A stretch of 48,583 nucleotides of DNA from Bradyrhizobium sp. (GCA_004799435.1 SSMV01000180.1:1-48583); one strand, 5' to 3'; positions 1-8,744 are shown, counted from the stretch's first letter. The notes: generated by a model from the sequence alone, not told the origin. Translations and numbers: made by a program.

Positions 1-512
1 GCCGAAGTCGGGATCGTCGTGTCGGGCAGGCTGACGCCCTTCTTGTTGGAAACCTTGCCGGCGACTTCGACCACTGTGTCGGCCCGGCCGGGCGCGACCT
101 TGACGACGCGCAGCAGCACTTTGCCGTCGTCGATCAGGATGCGATGGCCGGGCAGAAGCGCGCCGAGAATCTCAGGATGAGGAAGATAGACGCGCGAAAG
201 ATCGCCATGCGCCGGATTGGCGTCGAGCGTAAAGGCGTCGCCCTTGCGCAAGTGGACGGCGCCGTCGCCGAATTCGCCGACCCTCAGCTTGGGTCCTTGC
301 AGATCGACGAGAATGGCGATCGGCCGGTCAAATTCCTCTTCGATCGAGCGGATCATGGCGATGCGCTCGCGCATCGCGTCATGGGAGGCGTGGCTCATAT
401 TGATGCGGAACACATCCGCTCCCGCCTTGAACAGCTCGGCGACCACGGCGCGCGAGGCCGAAGCCGGCCCGAGCGTGGCGATGATCTTGATGCGGCGGCT
501 GCGACGGATCAC
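1..512 (-). CDS. pyk: Pyruvate kinase, N-terminal part (cut by window edge)
   Basis: Glycolytic enzyme converting phosphoenolpyruvate and ADP to pyruvate and ATP in the cytoplasm. About 170 N-terminal residues are visible. They include KIIATLGPAS near the start, GADVFRINMSHAS (potassium/substrate loop of the barrel domain), DLQGPKLRVGEF at the A/B domain junction, and the beginning of the B domain (LIDDGKVLLRV). The chosen start is GTG at 512-510 (protein begins MIRRSRRIKIIA), preceded by AGGGAAAGAGAGGA as ribosome binding site. The C-terminus lies outside the window. A TATA-like -10 and a 14-bp palindrome lie upstream at 568-589. The assignment is firm; the start is likely. Confidence 0.95.
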   Translation of the reverse strand, partial: MIRRSRRIKIIATLGPASASRAVVAELFKAGADVFRINMSHASHDAMRERIAMIRSIEEEFDRPIAILVDLQGPKLRVGEFGDGAVHLRKGDAFTLDANPAHGDLSRVYLPHPEILGALLPGHRILIDDGKVLLRVVKVAPGRADTVVEVAGKVSNKKGVSLPDTTIPTS

Positions 513-567
513 GAGCGTCCTCTCTTTCCCTCAATTCATGCGCGGCGCGCGGAGCGGCGCGACCACG

Positions 568-589
568 ATATAATTTGTCGCGCGCGACA
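568..589 (-). promoter_or_regulatory. Possible pyk promoter -10 with adjoining 14-bp palindrome
   Basis: On the minus strand a TTATAT box (573-568) lies just downstream of a perfect palindrome TGTCGCGCGCGACA (576-589). The palindrome would sit in the spacer of a pyk promoter, the usual place for a repressor or activator site. No convincing -35 box was found. GC-rich DNA makes CG palindromes fairly common, so this is a candidate only. Confidence 0.35.
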
Positions 590-610
590 GGGCGCGGCGA
601 AGGCAAGCCT

Positions 611-1063
611 TCAAGGATTGGTCGGGTCGGTAAGCTGGACGGTCCAGTTCTTGGCGTCCTTGCCGGTGTCGACCTCGAAGAATCCAGTGCGGTCAAAACC
701 GCGCACGAAACAATCCTGCCTTCCGTCGATCTTGAACTCGCGGTCGCTGGTGCACATGAAGGCCTTGCCCTTCCACTCGCCGCCGCGCTCGTCCATCGCA
801 TAGACGTAATAGAACTGCGCCGCCAGCGAGCCGCGCAGCAAGGTGTCGCAATCCGACGGCTTGAGATTCCACCAGCCCTCGCTGACCCAGGCCTGGCCGT
901 CGGTATAGGCCAGCGCGACGCTGACGCGGCTGGGGGTGAGATTGCACATGCGGAAATCGGCGCGCGCCGGACCGGCGATGAGCGGAGCGGCTGCAAGCGC
1001 GAGCGCCAGCGTGAGAATCGATTTTCGCCGCATGAGCCTTCGCGTCGCCATCCCGCGCGCCAT
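611..1063 (-). CDS. DUF1036 secreted protein
   Basis: Small exported protein of the DUF1036 family, whose function is unknown. The N-terminus carries basic residues followed by a hydrophobic segment (LTLALALAAAPLIAG) ending in ARA, a Sec signal peptide with a likely cut before DFRMCNLT. The mature part keeps the family pattern: C in MCNLT, the EGWWNLKPSDC stretch and repeated cysteines, so disulfides in the periplasm are likely. Start codons at 1063, 1051 and 1033 are all in frame; 1063 is chosen with low certainty. It lies between pyk and the EamA exporter on the same strand, with pyk 98 bases downstream. DUF1036 genes often adjoin pyk in Rhizobiales (recollection). Confidence 0.8.
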   Translation of the reverse strand: MARGMATRRLMRRKSILTLALALAAAPLIAGPARADFRMCNLTPSRVSVALAYTDGQAWVSEGWWNLKPSDCDTLLRGSLAAQFYYVYAMDERGGEWKGKAFMCTSDREFKIDGRQDCFVRGFDRTGFFEVDTGKDAKNWTVQLTDPTNP

Positions 1064-1131
1064 AATCGTCGGCAAGCCTCGCCTGTCAACCATTTGGCCC
1101 GGCGAAGGCCTGAAGGCGCCGCTTTGGCGCG

Positions 1132-2016
1132 TCATCGCGGCCGCGCCACAAAAATGCCAGCGAGAATCGCCAGCCCGCCGATGGCCTGGACGAGCGACAC
1201 CGGCTCGCCCAGGAACAGAAAGGCGAAACCCGCCGCCGCGATCGCCTCGAGAAATATGACCAGCGAAGAAAAAGCCGCCGGCAGCCGTCCAAGCGCGATC
1301 GACAGCAGACCCTGGCCGCCGGCGTGGCTGATCCAGGCCATGGCGCAGAGCGCGGCGATCCCGCCCAGACTATGAGGCAGGATCGTCGGTTCGAGCGCCA
1401 GCGCGACGATGAGCAGCAGGACGGCGGTGACCAGCGTCGCGGTGAAGGTGACGCGCGCCGCCGAATGGGCGCGGCGCGCCGCTTTGACGGCGAGAAAATA
1501 GAGCCCGAAAAAAAGGCCCGTGGCCGCGCCATAAAGATCGCCGATCGCGCCGGCGGGACGAAGATGGAAGCTTTGCGCGAGCAGCGAAGCCCCGCCCAGC
1601 ACGCAGAGCGCGATGCCGGCGAGCGTGCGCCAAGCGGCGCGCTCGCCCAAGAGCAGCCAGCCGAAGGCGACCACCCAGATCGGCGCGGTGGTGGCGAAGA
1701 AGGTCGCATTGGCGACGCTGGTGGTGACGATCGACAGGTGCCAGAAAAAAAGATCGCCGGTGAAGGCGAGGCCCGCCAGCAGACCGACGCGGTCGAAGCC
1801 GCCCGCGCTTGGCGCGCGTGCGTCGCTGAAGCGCAGCCAGACCCACAACGCCGGCAGCGCCAGCGCCACCCGCCAAAAGGCGCTGGCGAAGGGGCCGACA
1901 TCGGCGAGACGGACGAAGATCGGCGAAGCGCCCATCGCCAAAGCGCCCGCGACCAAAGCGGCGAATGGCGCACCGAAACCGGCCGCCGGCTTCGCCGCGG
2001 CTGAACTCGGCGTCAA
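1132..2016 (-). CDS. DMT superfamily transporter (EamA)
   Basis: Inner-membrane transporter of the drug/metabolite (EamA, RhaT/YdcZ-like) family, normally ten transmembrane helices built from two EamA repeats. The sequence shows the expected run of hydrophobic helices, starting with PFAALVAGALAMGASPIFVRLADVGPF and closing with FLFLGEPVSLVQAIGGLAILAGIF, the typical end of the second repeat. The open frame runs far upstream, but the conserved part begins near 2016. I use TTG at 2016 (294 residues, normal family length); GTG at 2052 is the alternative. The substrate cannot be told from sequence; members export amino acids or metabolites. It is divergent from the N-formylglutamate amidohydrolase gene. 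Confidence 0.85.
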   Translation of the reverse strand: MTPSSAAAKPAAGFGAPFAALVAGALAMGASPIFVRLADVGPFASAFWRVALALPALWVWLRFSDARAPSAGGFDRVGLLAGLAFTGDLFFWHLSIVTTSVANATFFATTAPIWVVAFGWLLLGERAAWRTLAGIALCVLGGASLLAQSFHLRPAGAIGDLYGAATGLFFGLYFLAVKAARRAHSAARVTFTATLVTAVLLLIVALALEPTILPHSLGGIAALCAMAWISHAGGQGLLSIALGRLPAAFSSLVIFLEAIAAAGFAFLFLGEPVSLVQAIGGLAILAGIFVARPR

Positions 2017-2136
2017 GGGCTCATCTTTCGTTTGGGTCGGCGGCCAAGTCACTCTGCGATAGAGTTGCTTGGTCCGACGCGGCTGTGTCCTTATTCTTGC
2101 CCGGCGGATCGGACAAGGGGCGAGCGAGAGGAACGA

Positions 2137-3003
2137 ATGGACGCGCAGACCTCGCCTGACAACGGGCGCATCAGCGGTGACATGCCACCTCTTGAGCGCA
2201 TCGACGGCGCGCTCGATTGCGGCGCGCTGGTGATTTGCGACCATGCCGCCAATGCGCTGCCACCCCGTTACGGCGACCTCGGCCTGCCGCGCGAGGCGCT
2301 CGAGCGTCATGTCGGCTATGACATTGGCGCGGCCTGGGTCGCCCGGCGCCTTGCGGAGCGGCTTGGCGCGCCGGCGGTGCTTTCGACTTTTTCGCGGCTG
2401 CTGATCGACGCCAATCGTGGCGACGACGACCCGACGCTGGTAATGCGCATTTCCGACGGCGTGCTGACGCCGGGCAATGCGCGCATCGACGCCGAGGAGA
2501 TCGCGCGCCGCCGCCGCCTCTATTGGGCGCCCTATCGTCAGGCGGTCGCGACGACGGTTGAGGCGATGCTGGCGAGCGGCGAGCCGCCGGCGATTATCTC
2601 GATCCATTCCTTCACGCCGGTCTGGCGTGGACTGCCGCGACCGTGGAAAGTCGGCCTGTTGTGGGACGCCGATCCGCGCCTGCCGCAGGCGCTGATCCAC
2701 GCGCTGGCCGCCGAGCCCGACATTGGCCCGGCCGCGGTCGGCGACAATGAGCCCTATGACGGCGCGCTGCCGGGCGACACGATCAATGCGATCGCAACGG
2801 CGCGCGGCCTCTCCAGCGCGCTGATCGAAATCCGCCAGGACCTGATCGCCGAGCGCGCCGCCGCCGAAGCCTGGGGCGACCGTCTGGCGCGCGTGCTCAC
2901 GCCAATCCTCGCGCCGGCGCAGATGCGGATCGCGCAGGACTGGGGGAGCCGCGCCGATGGGCGCGAGGCGCCTGCAACGCTGGCGCTCTCAGTGCAAGCT
3001 TGA
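2137..3003 (+). CDS. N-formylglutamate amidohydrolase family protein
   Basis: Predicted cytoplasmic hydrolase of the N-formylglutamate amidohydrolase (HutG-type) family, which releases formate and glutamate from N-formylglutamate. Family hallmarks are seen in order: VICDHAANALP, DLGLPREALERHVGYDIGA, LIDANRGDDDP, IISIHSFTPVW and IEIRQDLI. The ATG at 2137 is chosen because GAGAGGAA lies just upstream; the frame is open further back but without a site. The protein has 288 residues, usual for the family. No other histidine-degradation gene is near, so the true substrate may differ; many alphaproteobacterial paralogues are uncharacterised. gapR follows 72 bases downstream. Confidence 0.85.
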   Translation: MDAQTSPDNGRISGDMPPLERIDGALDCGALVICDHAANALPPRYGDLGLPREALERHVGYDIGAAWVARRLAERLGAPAVLSTFSRLLIDANRGDDDPTLVMRISDGVLTPGNARIDAEEIARRRRLYWAPYRQAVATTVEAMLASGEPPAIISIHSFTPVWRGLPRPWKVGLLWDADPRLPQALIHALAAEPDIGPAAVGDNEPYDGALPGDTINAIATARGLSSALIEIRQDLIAERAAAEAWGDRLARVLTPILAPAQMRIAQDWGSRADGREAPATLALSVQA

Positions 3004-3075
3004 CGCGCCGCTTGCACGCGGCCATGGCTCAGGCGAAAACCCCAGCCTGGAATTTTTGGCGAGACGGATCGAAGA

Positions 3076-3339
3076 ATGGCGAAAACGACCCCCGAGGCCG
3101 GCTCCGAGCAGGTCAACGCCGCGCATCTGCGCGCCTTTGTCGAGCGCATCGAGCGGCTGGAGGAAGAGAAAAAGGCGCTGTCGGACGACATCAAGGATGT
3201 TTACGCCGAGGCCAAGGGCACCGGCTTCGACTCGAAGATCATCCGCAAGATCGTCTCGATTCGTCGTCAGGACCGCGACAAGCGCCGGGAGGAGGAAGAG
3301 ATTCTCGATCTCTACCTCGCCGCCCTGGGGATGGCCTAA
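3076..3339 (+). CDS. gapR: GapR nucleoid-associated protein (DUF2312)
   Basis: Short alphaproteobacterial DNA-binding protein. In Caulobacter, GapR binds AT-rich and overtwisted DNA ahead of replication forks and stimulates topoisomerases. The 87 residues form one helical, highly charged protein: [24 protein letters not shown], then [19 protein letters not shown] and a basic [13 protein letters not shown] segment, matching the whole DUF2312 domain and its usual length of about 90. The first part looks like a dimerising coiled coil. Start ATG 3076 follows GAGACGGATCGAAGA. Identification is by motif reading and is strong for this lineage-specific family. Confidence 0.92.
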   Translation: MAKTTPEAGSEQVNAAHLRAFVERIERLEEEKKALSDDIKDVYAEAKGTGFDSKIIRKIVSIRRQDRDKRREEEEILDLYLAALGMA

Positions 3340-3380
3340 GGCCGCAGCCCAAGGAAACGTGAAGCCAAGAGGTGAACGTC

Positions 3381-4079
3381 ATGTCGGTTGAAGAGTCCCG
3401 CGCGCCCACTCACGCGCTTAGCGCCGCCGCCGCCCGCGTCGCTGACGCTTTCTCGGCCTCGCTCTCGCGCCGCCTCGCCTTCGACGCGCCCTATCGCCAC
3501 TATCTGATCGAGGGCGCCTTTCCCGCCGACGTCGCCGACCAGCTCGCGACTTTGCCCTTCGCCGCGCCGACGCTCGACGGCGTCTCGGGACGGCGCGAAT
3601 TGCATAATGACAAGCGCAGCTATTTCGACGCCGCCGGCATGGCGCGTTTTCCTGTCATGCGGGATGTCGCCGAAGCCCTGCAGTCGCCGGGAATCGTGCG
3701 GCTGATCGCCGAGACATTCAACGCGCCGATCGACGACACCTTCCTGCGGCTCGAATATGCCCAGGACGTCGACGGTTTCTGGCTGGAGCCGCACACCGAT
3801 CTCGGCGTGAAGAAATTCACCTGCCTGATCTATCTCTCCGATGGGCCGGGCCATCAAAATCTTGGCACCGACATCTACTGGAGCAAAGAGCGCCACTATG
3901 GCGTCTCACCCTTCAAGCGCGGCGCCGCGATGATCTTCGTCCCGGCCGACAACACCTGGCACGGTTTCGAAAAGCGCCCAATCGAGGGCGTGCGGCGCTC
4001 GGTGATCCTCAATTATGTCACGCATGAGTGGCGGGCACGGGAGCAGCTCTCCTACCCCGAGCATCCAGTCAGGCTCTAG
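3381..4079 (+). CDS. 2-oxoglutarate/Fe(II)-dependent oxygenase family protein
   Basis: Predicted non-haem iron dioxygenase with a double-stranded beta-helix core. The iron ligands are visible as PHTDLG (His-x-Asp) and, about 75 residues on, WHGFEKR (distal His). An Arg in GVRRSVILNYV would bind 2-oxoglutarate. Between them lie the KKFTCLIYLSD and LGTDIYW strands typical of the fold. The start is ATG 3381, with AGAGGTG six bases upstream, in preference to GTG 3372; the product is 232 residues. The substrate is unknown. It follows gapR closely (41 bases) and may share its transcript. A small hairpin downstream could end transcription before hisB. Confidence 0.8.
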   Translation: MSVEESRAPTHALSAAAARVADAFSASLSRRLAFDAPYRHYLIEGAFPADVADQLATLPFAAPTLDGVSGRRELHNDKRSYFDAAGMARFPVMRDVAEALQSPGIVRLIAETFNAPIDDTFLRLEYAQDVDGFWLEPHTDLGVKKFTCLIYLSDGPGHQNLGTDIYWSKERHYGVSPFKRGAAMIFVPADNTWHGFEKRPIEGVRRSVILNYVTHEWRAREQLSYPEHPVRL

Positions 4080-4122
4080 GCGCGAAGGCCGGCGACGTCG
4101 AAAGCGCTGATTTTAAGCCAGA

Positions 4123-4142
4123 AAAGCCCGATTCTGGGCTTT
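4123..4142 (+). terminator. Possible weak terminator before hisB
   Basis: Stem AAAGCCC (4123-4129), loop GATTCT, stem GGGCTTT (4136-4142), between the oxygenase stop and hisB. The final bases of the stem supply three T residues, but no long T-run follows. It probably separates the oxygenase unit from the his operon. Confidence 0.4.
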
Positions 4143-4230
4143 CTAAACCGCGTTTTCCTTCGCCGGTGGCCATTTGGCCGAGAGATTGCTATCACCCCCG
4201 CCTAAAATCACGCCACCCAAAGGCTAGATC

Positions 4231-4818
4231 ATGCGCAAGGGCGCCGTTTCGCGTAAAACCAGCGAGACCGCGATCGAGGTCGCCGTGGATCTCGACGGTT
4301 CGGGCAAGGCCGACGTCAAGACGGGCGTCGGCTTCTTCGACCATATGCTCGACCAGCTCGCTCGCCATTCGCTGATCGATCTGACGATTCGCGCCGAGGG
4401 CGACCGTCACATCGACGATCACCACACGGTGGAGGATGTCGGCATTGCGCTCGGCCAGGCGCTGCGTCAGGCGCTCGGCGACAAGCGCGGGCTTGCCCGT
4501 TACGCCGATTGCCTGTTGCCGATGGACGAGGCTCTGACCCGCGTCGCGATCGACGTTTCGGGACGGCCCTATCTTGTCTTCCGGGTCGAGTTTCCGACCC
4601 ATAAGATTGCGACCTTCGACGTCGAACTGGTGCGCGAGTTTTTTCAGGCCTTGGCGGTCAATGCGGGCCTGACGCTTCATATTGACAATCTCTATGGCGC
4701 CAACAGTCACCATATTGCGGAATCCTGTTTCAAGGGCGTCGCCCGCGCGCTTGGCGCCGCGCTTGCAATCGATCCGCGACAGGCTTCGCGCGTCCCGTCG
4801 ACCAAAGGCGCGCTGTAA
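4231..4818 (+). CDS. hisB: Imidazoleglycerol-phosphate dehydratase
   Basis: Sixth step of histidine synthesis: imidazoleglycerol phosphate to imidazoleacetol phosphate. It is the monofunctional form (195 residues) without the phosphatase half seen in enterobacteria. The metal-binding signatures are complete: [33 protein letters not shown], and [17 protein letters not shown] near the C-terminus. Start ATG 4231 has only a weak upstream site (AAGGCTAGATC). It is the first gene of the run hisB-DUF2628-hisH-hisA-hisF, all on the plus strand, with 41 bases to the next gene. Confidence 0.97.
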   Translation: MRKGAVSRKTSETAIEVAVDLDGSGKADVKTGVGFFDHMLDQLARHSLIDLTIRAEGDRHIDDHHTVEDVGIALGQALRQALGDKRGLARYADCLLPMDEALTRVAIDVSGRPYLVFRVEFPTHKIATFDVELVREFFQALAVNAGLTLHIDNLYGANSHHIAESCFKGVARALGAALAIDPRQASRVPSTKGAL

Positions 4819-4859
4819 CGCTGGATGAGGAGATCGCCGATCGAGGCGGTCGTTGCGAC

Positions 4860-5348
4860 ATGGCGATCTATGCGGTGCATTGCGCTGTCGACCCCCGCGC
4901 GCCGGAGGAAGCGTTGATGCGCGCCCGGCTGATGCGGCTCGGCTTCGTCTGGCTGGCAGCGCTGTTCGGTCCGCTATGGCTGGCGGCGCGAGGTCTATGG
5001 CGGGCGCTGGCGCTGTGGATCGTATTGGCGGCGCTCATTGCCGCGGCAAGCGCGCACGGCCTGATCGGACCGGGCGGCGGCCTTTTGCTTTATATCGTCA
5101 GTGCGCTCTATCTCGGCTTTGAAGGTCGCGCCCTGCAGGGGGCGGCGCTGGCGCGCGGCGGTCGGCCGCTTGCCGACATCGTCTGCGCCAGCGACCGGGC
5201 GAGCGCCGAGCGCGACTTCTTCGCGCGGCGGCTCATCGAACCCTCGCCGCTTTCGACGCAATCTGTCGCGGCCGGCGACGCGCCGCCGCAGCCGCCCGGC
5301 CAGATGTCGGGTCACGTACTTGGCCTGTTCCCGGAGGCGGGCGGCTGA
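4860..5348 (+). CDS. DUF2628 membrane protein in the his operon
   Basis: Small integral membrane protein of the DUF2628 family. It opens with [12 protein letters not shown], then has two or three hydrophobic segments at about residues 27-46, 48-66 and 72-92, and a soluble proline-rich C-terminal tail. Function is unknown. It sits between hisB and hisH and ends one base before the hisH start, so it is almost certainly co-transcribed and perhaps translationally coupled. DUF2628 genes at this place are common in Rhizobiales (recollection), which argues for a conserved but undefined link. Length 162 residues; start ATG 4860. Confidence 0.8.
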   Translation: MAIYAVHCAVDPRAPEEALMRARLMRLGFVWLAALFGPLWLAARGLWRALALWIVLAALIAAASAHGLIGPGGGLLLYIVSALYLGFEGRALQGAALARGGRPLADIVCASDRASAERDFFARRLIEPSPLSTQSVAAGDAPPQPPGQMSGHVLGLFPEAGG

Positions 5349-5349
5349 G

Positions 5350-5994
5350 ATGAGCGTCGCAATCGTCGACTACGGGTCGGGCAATCTTCACTCCGCCCAT
5401 AAGGCGTTCGAGCGCGCGGCGCGTGAAGCCGGGCTCGATCTGCCTGTCAAAGTGACGCGCGATCCCGACGAGGTCGCGCGCGCCGAGCGCATCGTGCTGC
5501 CCGGCGTCGGCGCCTTCGCCGATTGCCGGCGCGGCCTCGACGCCGTGTCCGGCATGATCGACGCGCTCGAGGACAGCGTGCGCCGTCGCGGCCGGCCGTT
5601 TCTCGGCATCTGCGTCGGCATGCAGCTTATGGCGACGCGCGGCCTTGAATATGAGGTCGTGCCGGGGCTCGACTGGATCGCCGGCGACGTCGGTCCGATC
5701 GAGGCGCCCGGGCTGAAAATTCCCCACATGGGCTGGAACACGTTGCGGGTCGGACGGCCGCATCCGCTGCTCTCCGGCCTCGCCACCGGCGACAATGGGC
5801 TGCACGCCTATTTCGTCCACTCCTTCCAACTCTACGCGAAGGACCCCGCCGATCTTGTCGCCACCGCCGATTACGGCGGCCCGGTGACGGCGATCGTCGC
5901 GCGCGGCAATGTTGTGGGCACGCAGTTCCATCCCGAGAAGAGCCAGAAGCTCGGCCTCGCTTTCATCGCCAATTTCCTGAGGTGGCGCCCGTGA
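5350..5994 (+). CDS. hisH: Imidazole glycerol phosphate synthase, glutaminase subunit
   Basis: Class I glutamine amidotransferase subunit that feeds ammonia to His[24 protein letters not shown] is the usual N-terminus. The nucleophile lies in [11 protein letters not shown] (Cys of GICVGMQ) and the His/Glu pair in [10 protein letters not shown] near the end. The oxyanion strand is LPGVGAF. Length 214 residues, normal. Start ATG 5350 lies one base after the DUF2628 stop, and the stop overlaps the hisA GTG by the GTGA motif, so translation of the subunits is likely coupled. Confidence 0.97.
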   Translation: MSVAIVDYGSGNLHSAHKAFERAAREAGLDLPVKVTRDPDEVARAERIVLPGVGAFADCRRGLDAVSGMIDALEDSVRRRGRPFLGICVGMQLMATRGLEYEVVPGLDWIAGDVGPIEAPGLKIPHMGWNTLRVGRPHPLLSGLATGDNGLHAYFVHSFQLYAKDPADLVATADYGGPVTAIVARGNVVGTQFHPEKSQKLGLAFIANFLRWRP

Positions 5995-6734
5995 TCCTGT
6001 TTCCCGCCATCGACCTCAAGGGTGGCGAATGCGTGCGCCTGGTGCGCGGCGACATGGCGCAAGCGACGGTGTTCAACACCGATCCCGCCGCGCAGGCGCG
6101 CGAGTTCGAGCGCTGCGGCTTTAGCTGGCTGCATGTCGTCGATCTCGACGGCGCCTTCGCCGGCAAGCCGATCAACGCCAGCGCGGTCGAAAAGATTCTC
6201 GCCAGCGTCAAGATGAAAGTGCAGCTCGGCGGCGGCGTGCGCGACATGAAGACGGTCGCCGGCTGGCTGGAGAAGGGCGTCGCGCGGGTCATCATCGGCA
6301 CTGCGGCGGTCGAAGACCCCGCCTTCGTGCGCGAGGCGTCGCGGCTCTATCCCGGCCGGATCGCCGTCGGCATCGACGCGCGCGATGGGCGGGTCGCGGT
6401 CGACGGCTGGGCGCGCACTTCTGACGTCGCGGCGATCGATCTCGGCCGCCGTTTCGAGGACGCCGGCGTCGCGGCGCTGATCTACACCGACATCAGCCGC
6501 GATGGCGTGCTGCAGGGCCTCAATGTCGCGGCGACCATCGCGCTCGCCGCCGCGGTCGACACACCGGTCATCGCCTCGGGCGGACTCGCCTCGATCGAGG
6601 ACGTCAAGCGCATGCTCGAGCCCGATTGCGCGCGGCTCGCCGGCGCGATCAGCGGCCGCGCGCTCTATGACGGACGACTCGACCCGCGCGAAGCCTTGGC
6701 GCTGATCAACGCCGCGGAGACGGCTCGTGCTTAA
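5991..6734 (+). CDS. hisA: ProFAR isomerase
   Basis: Converts ProFAR to PRFAR (Amadori rearrangement) in histidine synthesis. A (beta-alpha)8 barrel with [18 protein letters not shown] at the N-terminus (catalytic Asp in AIDLK), VQLGGGVRD, the second catalytic Asp in IYTDISRDG, and the phosphate site [10 protein letters not shown] use GTG 5991, which overlaps the hisH stop and has GAGGTGG five bases upstream, rather than GTG 5982. The product is 247 residues. Its end overlaps the hisF GTG (6727) by 8 bases. Confidence 0.95.
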   Translation: MILFPAIDLKGGECVRLVRGDMAQATVFNTDPAAQAREFERCGFSWLHVVDLDGAFAGKPINASAVEKILASVKMKVQLGGGVRDMKTVAGWLEKGVARVIIGTAAVEDPAFVREASRLYPGRIAVGIDARDGRVAVDGWARTSDVAAIDLGRRFEDAGVAALIYTDISRDGVLQGLNVAATIALAAAVDTPVIASGGLASIEDVKRMLEPDCARLAGAISGRALYDGRLDPREALALINAAETARA

Positions 6735-7503
6735 GGCGCGCGTCATTCCCTGCCTCGATGTCAAGGACGGCCGCGTCGTCAAGGGCGTCAATTTCGTCAA
6801 CCTGCGCGACGCCGGCGATCCGGTCGAATGCGCGGTCGCCTATGATGAGGCGGGCGCCGACGAATTGTGTTTCCTCGACATCGCGGCGAGCCATGAGGAT
6901 CGCGGCACGTTGATGGACGTGGTGCGCCGCACCGCCGAAGTCTGCTTCATGCCGCTCACCGTCGGCGGCGGCGTCCGCACGCTCGACGACATACGTAATT
7001 TATTGCTCGCCGGCGCCGACAAGGCCTCGATCAATTCCGCCGCCGTCGCCGACCGCGACTTCGTGCGCGCCGCGGCGGAGAAATTCGGCAGCCAATGCGT
7101 CGTCGTGGCGATCGACGCCAAACAGGCGCCAACCGCGCCGGGCGAGGCGCCGCGCTGGGAGATTTTCACCCATGGCGGGCGCCGTCCGACCGGCATCGAT
7201 CCGATCGCCTATGCGCGCGAAGTCGCCGCGCTCGGCGCGGGAGAAATCCTGCTGACCTCGATGGATCGCGACGGCGCCCGAACCGGTTTCGACATCGCTT
7301 TGACCCGCGCGGTCGCCGACGCGGTGACGATCCCGGTGATTGCCTCAGGCGGGGTCGGCACGCTCGATCATCTCGTTGCCGGCGTCAAAGACGGACACGC
7401 CAGCGCGGTGCTGGCGGCGTCGATTTTCCATTTCGGCGAATTCACCATCCGCCAGGCCAAGCAGCGCATGGCGGCGGCCGGCGTTCCGATGCGAATGGAT
7501 TGA
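6727..7503 (+). CDS. hisF: Imidazole glycerol phosphate synthase, cyclase subunit
   Basis: Cyclase partner of HisH; uses PRFAR and channelled ammonia to make imidazoleglycerol phosphate and AICAR. The barrel motifs are all present: [19 protein letters not shown] (catalytic Asp in CLDVK), [28 protein letters not shown] (second catalytic Asp) and VIASGGVG. Length 258 residues, standard. Start GTG 6727 lies inside the end of hisA. hisE, which often follows in this order of bacteria, is absent; a convergent sco1 gene comes next. Confidence 0.97.
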   Translation: MLKARVIPCLDVKDGRVVKGVNFVNLRDAGDPVECAVAYDEAGADELCFLDIAASHEDRGTLMDVVRRTAEVCFMPLTVGGGVRTLDDIRNLLLAGADKASINSAAVADRDFVRAAAEKFGSQCVVVAIDAKQAPTAPGEAPRWEIFTHGGRRPTGIDPIAYAREVAALGAGEILLTSMDRDGARTGFDIALTRAVADAVTIPVIASGGVGTLDHLVAGVKDGHASAVLAASIFHFGEFTIRQAKQRMAAAGVPMRMD

Positions 7504-7514
7504 GCTTGCTATAG

Positions 7515-7533
7515 GCGCGGTCGCCGACCGCGC
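7515..7533. terminator. Stem-loop between convergent hisF and sco1
   Basis: Perfect 8-bp stem GCGCGGTC/GACCGCGC with a GCC loop, in the 50-base gap between two convergent genes. It could act as a two-way transcription stop or mRNA 3' end protector. There is no T-run on either side. Confidence 0.4.
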
Positions 7534-7553
7534 TGACGCGGCCAACGGCGCGT

Positions 7554-8150
7554 CTACAGATACGCTGCCAATTCCTTCGCCGTGTCTTCCGGCGGGCGCT
7601 GAAGATCGAGCGATTCGACGAAGTCGCCGCGCTTGTCCATCAGATAGACGATCGACGAATGGTCCATGCTATAGCCGCCGTCGCTCTCCGCCGGCCCCTT
7701 GCGCGCATAGACCCGATAGGTCTTCTCGACCGCCGCGATCTGGGCGCTGGTGCCCGACAGGCCGACGAAACGCGGATCGAAGCTGCTGACGTAATCACCC
7801 ATCGCCTCCGCGCTGTCGCGCTCGGGGTCGATAGTGACGAAGAGCACGCGGATCGATTGGTCCGGGATTTTGTGCAGAACATCGGCGATTTGCGCCAGCG
7901 TCGTCGGGCAGACATCCGGGCAATGGGTGTAGCCGAAATAGACGAGGAATGGATGACCCTTGAAATCGGCCTCCGAGATCGTCTTGCCGCCTGCCGTCTC
8001 AAGCGTGAACGGGCCGCCGATCAGCGACGGTGGCGCGCGCGACGGCGCCGCTGCGAACCATAGGCCGACGGCGATCAGAATCCCGGTCAGCGCGGTGGCC
8101 GCAATGACCGCCAACGATGGCGGGCGCTTCGTTTTGGCGTTCAGGCGCAT
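7554..8150 (-). CDS. SCO1/SenC/PrrC family copper chaperone
   Basis: Membrane-anchored thioredoxin-fold protein that helps assemble the CuA centre of cytochrome c oxidase or acts as a thiol redox sensor. Residues 13-33 form one transmembrane anchor, followed by the periplasmic domain. The copper ligands are in GYTHCPDVCPTTL (Cys77, Cys81, CxxxC), with the third ligand His in YSMDHSSIVYLMD. Length 198 residues fits the family. No cox genes are nearby, so it stands alone. It faces hisF across a stem-loop; marR lies 71 bases upstream on the same strand. Confidence 0.93.
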   Translation of the reverse strand: MRLNAKTKRPPSLAVIAATALTGILIAVGLWFAAAPSRAPPSLIGGPFTLETAGGKTISEADFKGHPFLVYFGYTHCPDVCPTTLAQIADVLHKIPDQSIRVLFVTIDPERDSAEAMGDYVSSFDPRFVGLSGTSAQIAAVEKTYRVYARKGPAESDGGYSMDHSSIVYLMDKRGDFVESLDLQRPPEDTAKELAAYL

Positions 8151-8221
8151 GTCGCAAAATCTCTAGCGCCCGGGTTTCTGCGTCGCAATTGCGAAGATCC
8201 TGTGGCCTAGGCCGGCGGAAG

Positions 8222-8689
8222 TCAGGCTGACGCCGTTTCGCGCTGCGCCAGCCCGCGAACCAGATCGCGGGTGGCGATCAGCAGCGATTCGAATTTGGCG
8301 AGATCGTCGGCCCCAAGCCGACCAAGCGTCGCCTCGACCAGCGCATGCTGCACGGCGATGGCGCGCTCGGCAGCCTCGCGCCCGCTTTGCGTCAGATAGA
8401 TCGCATATTGTCGGCGGTCGGCGGCGATCGAGCGCCGTTCGACCAGACCGGCACTTTCCAGACGGTCGAGCAGGCCGGAGATATTGCCCTTGGTGACATA
8501 GAGCCGCTCGGCGAGCGTCTGCTGGCTGACGCCTTCGGCTTCCGTCAGCGTCGTCAGCACGTCGCATTGCGGCACCGACAATCCGATTTCGCGCAGGCGT
8601 TCTGCGACAGCCGACTGGATGCGGCTTTCGAGCCGCACGAAACGGAACCAGACGCGGACGGCGCGGTCCCTCGAATCGTCTTTGGCCAT
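8222..8689 (-). CDS. MarR family transcriptional regulator
   Basis: Winged-helix dimeric regulator, 155 residues from ATG 8689. The core reads LSVPQCDVLTTLTEAEGVSQQTLAERLYVTKGNISGLLDRLESAGLVERR, a helix-turn-helix with recognition helix TKGNISGLLDRL, followed by the wing DRRQYAIYLTQSGREAAERA. It is divergent from an acyl-CoA synthetase gene, and the gap holds palindromes suited to a MarR dimer. The simplest reading is control of the synthetase and of itself in response to a fatty or aromatic acid or its CoA ester; that is inference. The frame is open upstream, but MAKDDSRDRAV is the natural N-terminus. Confidence 0.88.
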   Translation of the reverse strand: MAKDDSRDRAVRVWFRFVRLESRIQSAVAERLREIGLSVPQCDVLTTLTEAEGVSQQTLAERLYVTKGNISGLLDRLESAGLVERRSIAADRRQYAIYLTQSGREAAERAIAVQHALVEATLGRLGADDLAKFESLLIATRDLVRGLAQRETASA

Positions 8690-8712
8690 CTTCGAATCCA
8701 CTCCGGCGCGCC

Positions 8713-8744
8713 CGCCAGCGCGCTGGCGCCGATACCCTATAGGG
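8713..8744. promoter_or_regulatory. Candidate MarR operator palindromes
   Basis: Between the divergent marR and acyl-CoA synthetase genes, CGCCAGCGCGCTGGCG (8713-8728) is a perfect 16-bp palindrome and CCCTATAGGG (8735-8744) a perfect 10-bp one. They lie 24-55 bases upstream of the marR start, where promoter elements are expected. MarR dimers bind such sites. A third, GGGCGCGCCC (8743-8752), is less specific. Confidence 0.4.

Noticed and set aside
4174-4208. hisB promoter from TTGGCC and TAAAAT
   Set aside because: Spacing of 23 bases is outside the usable range; no better pair was found.
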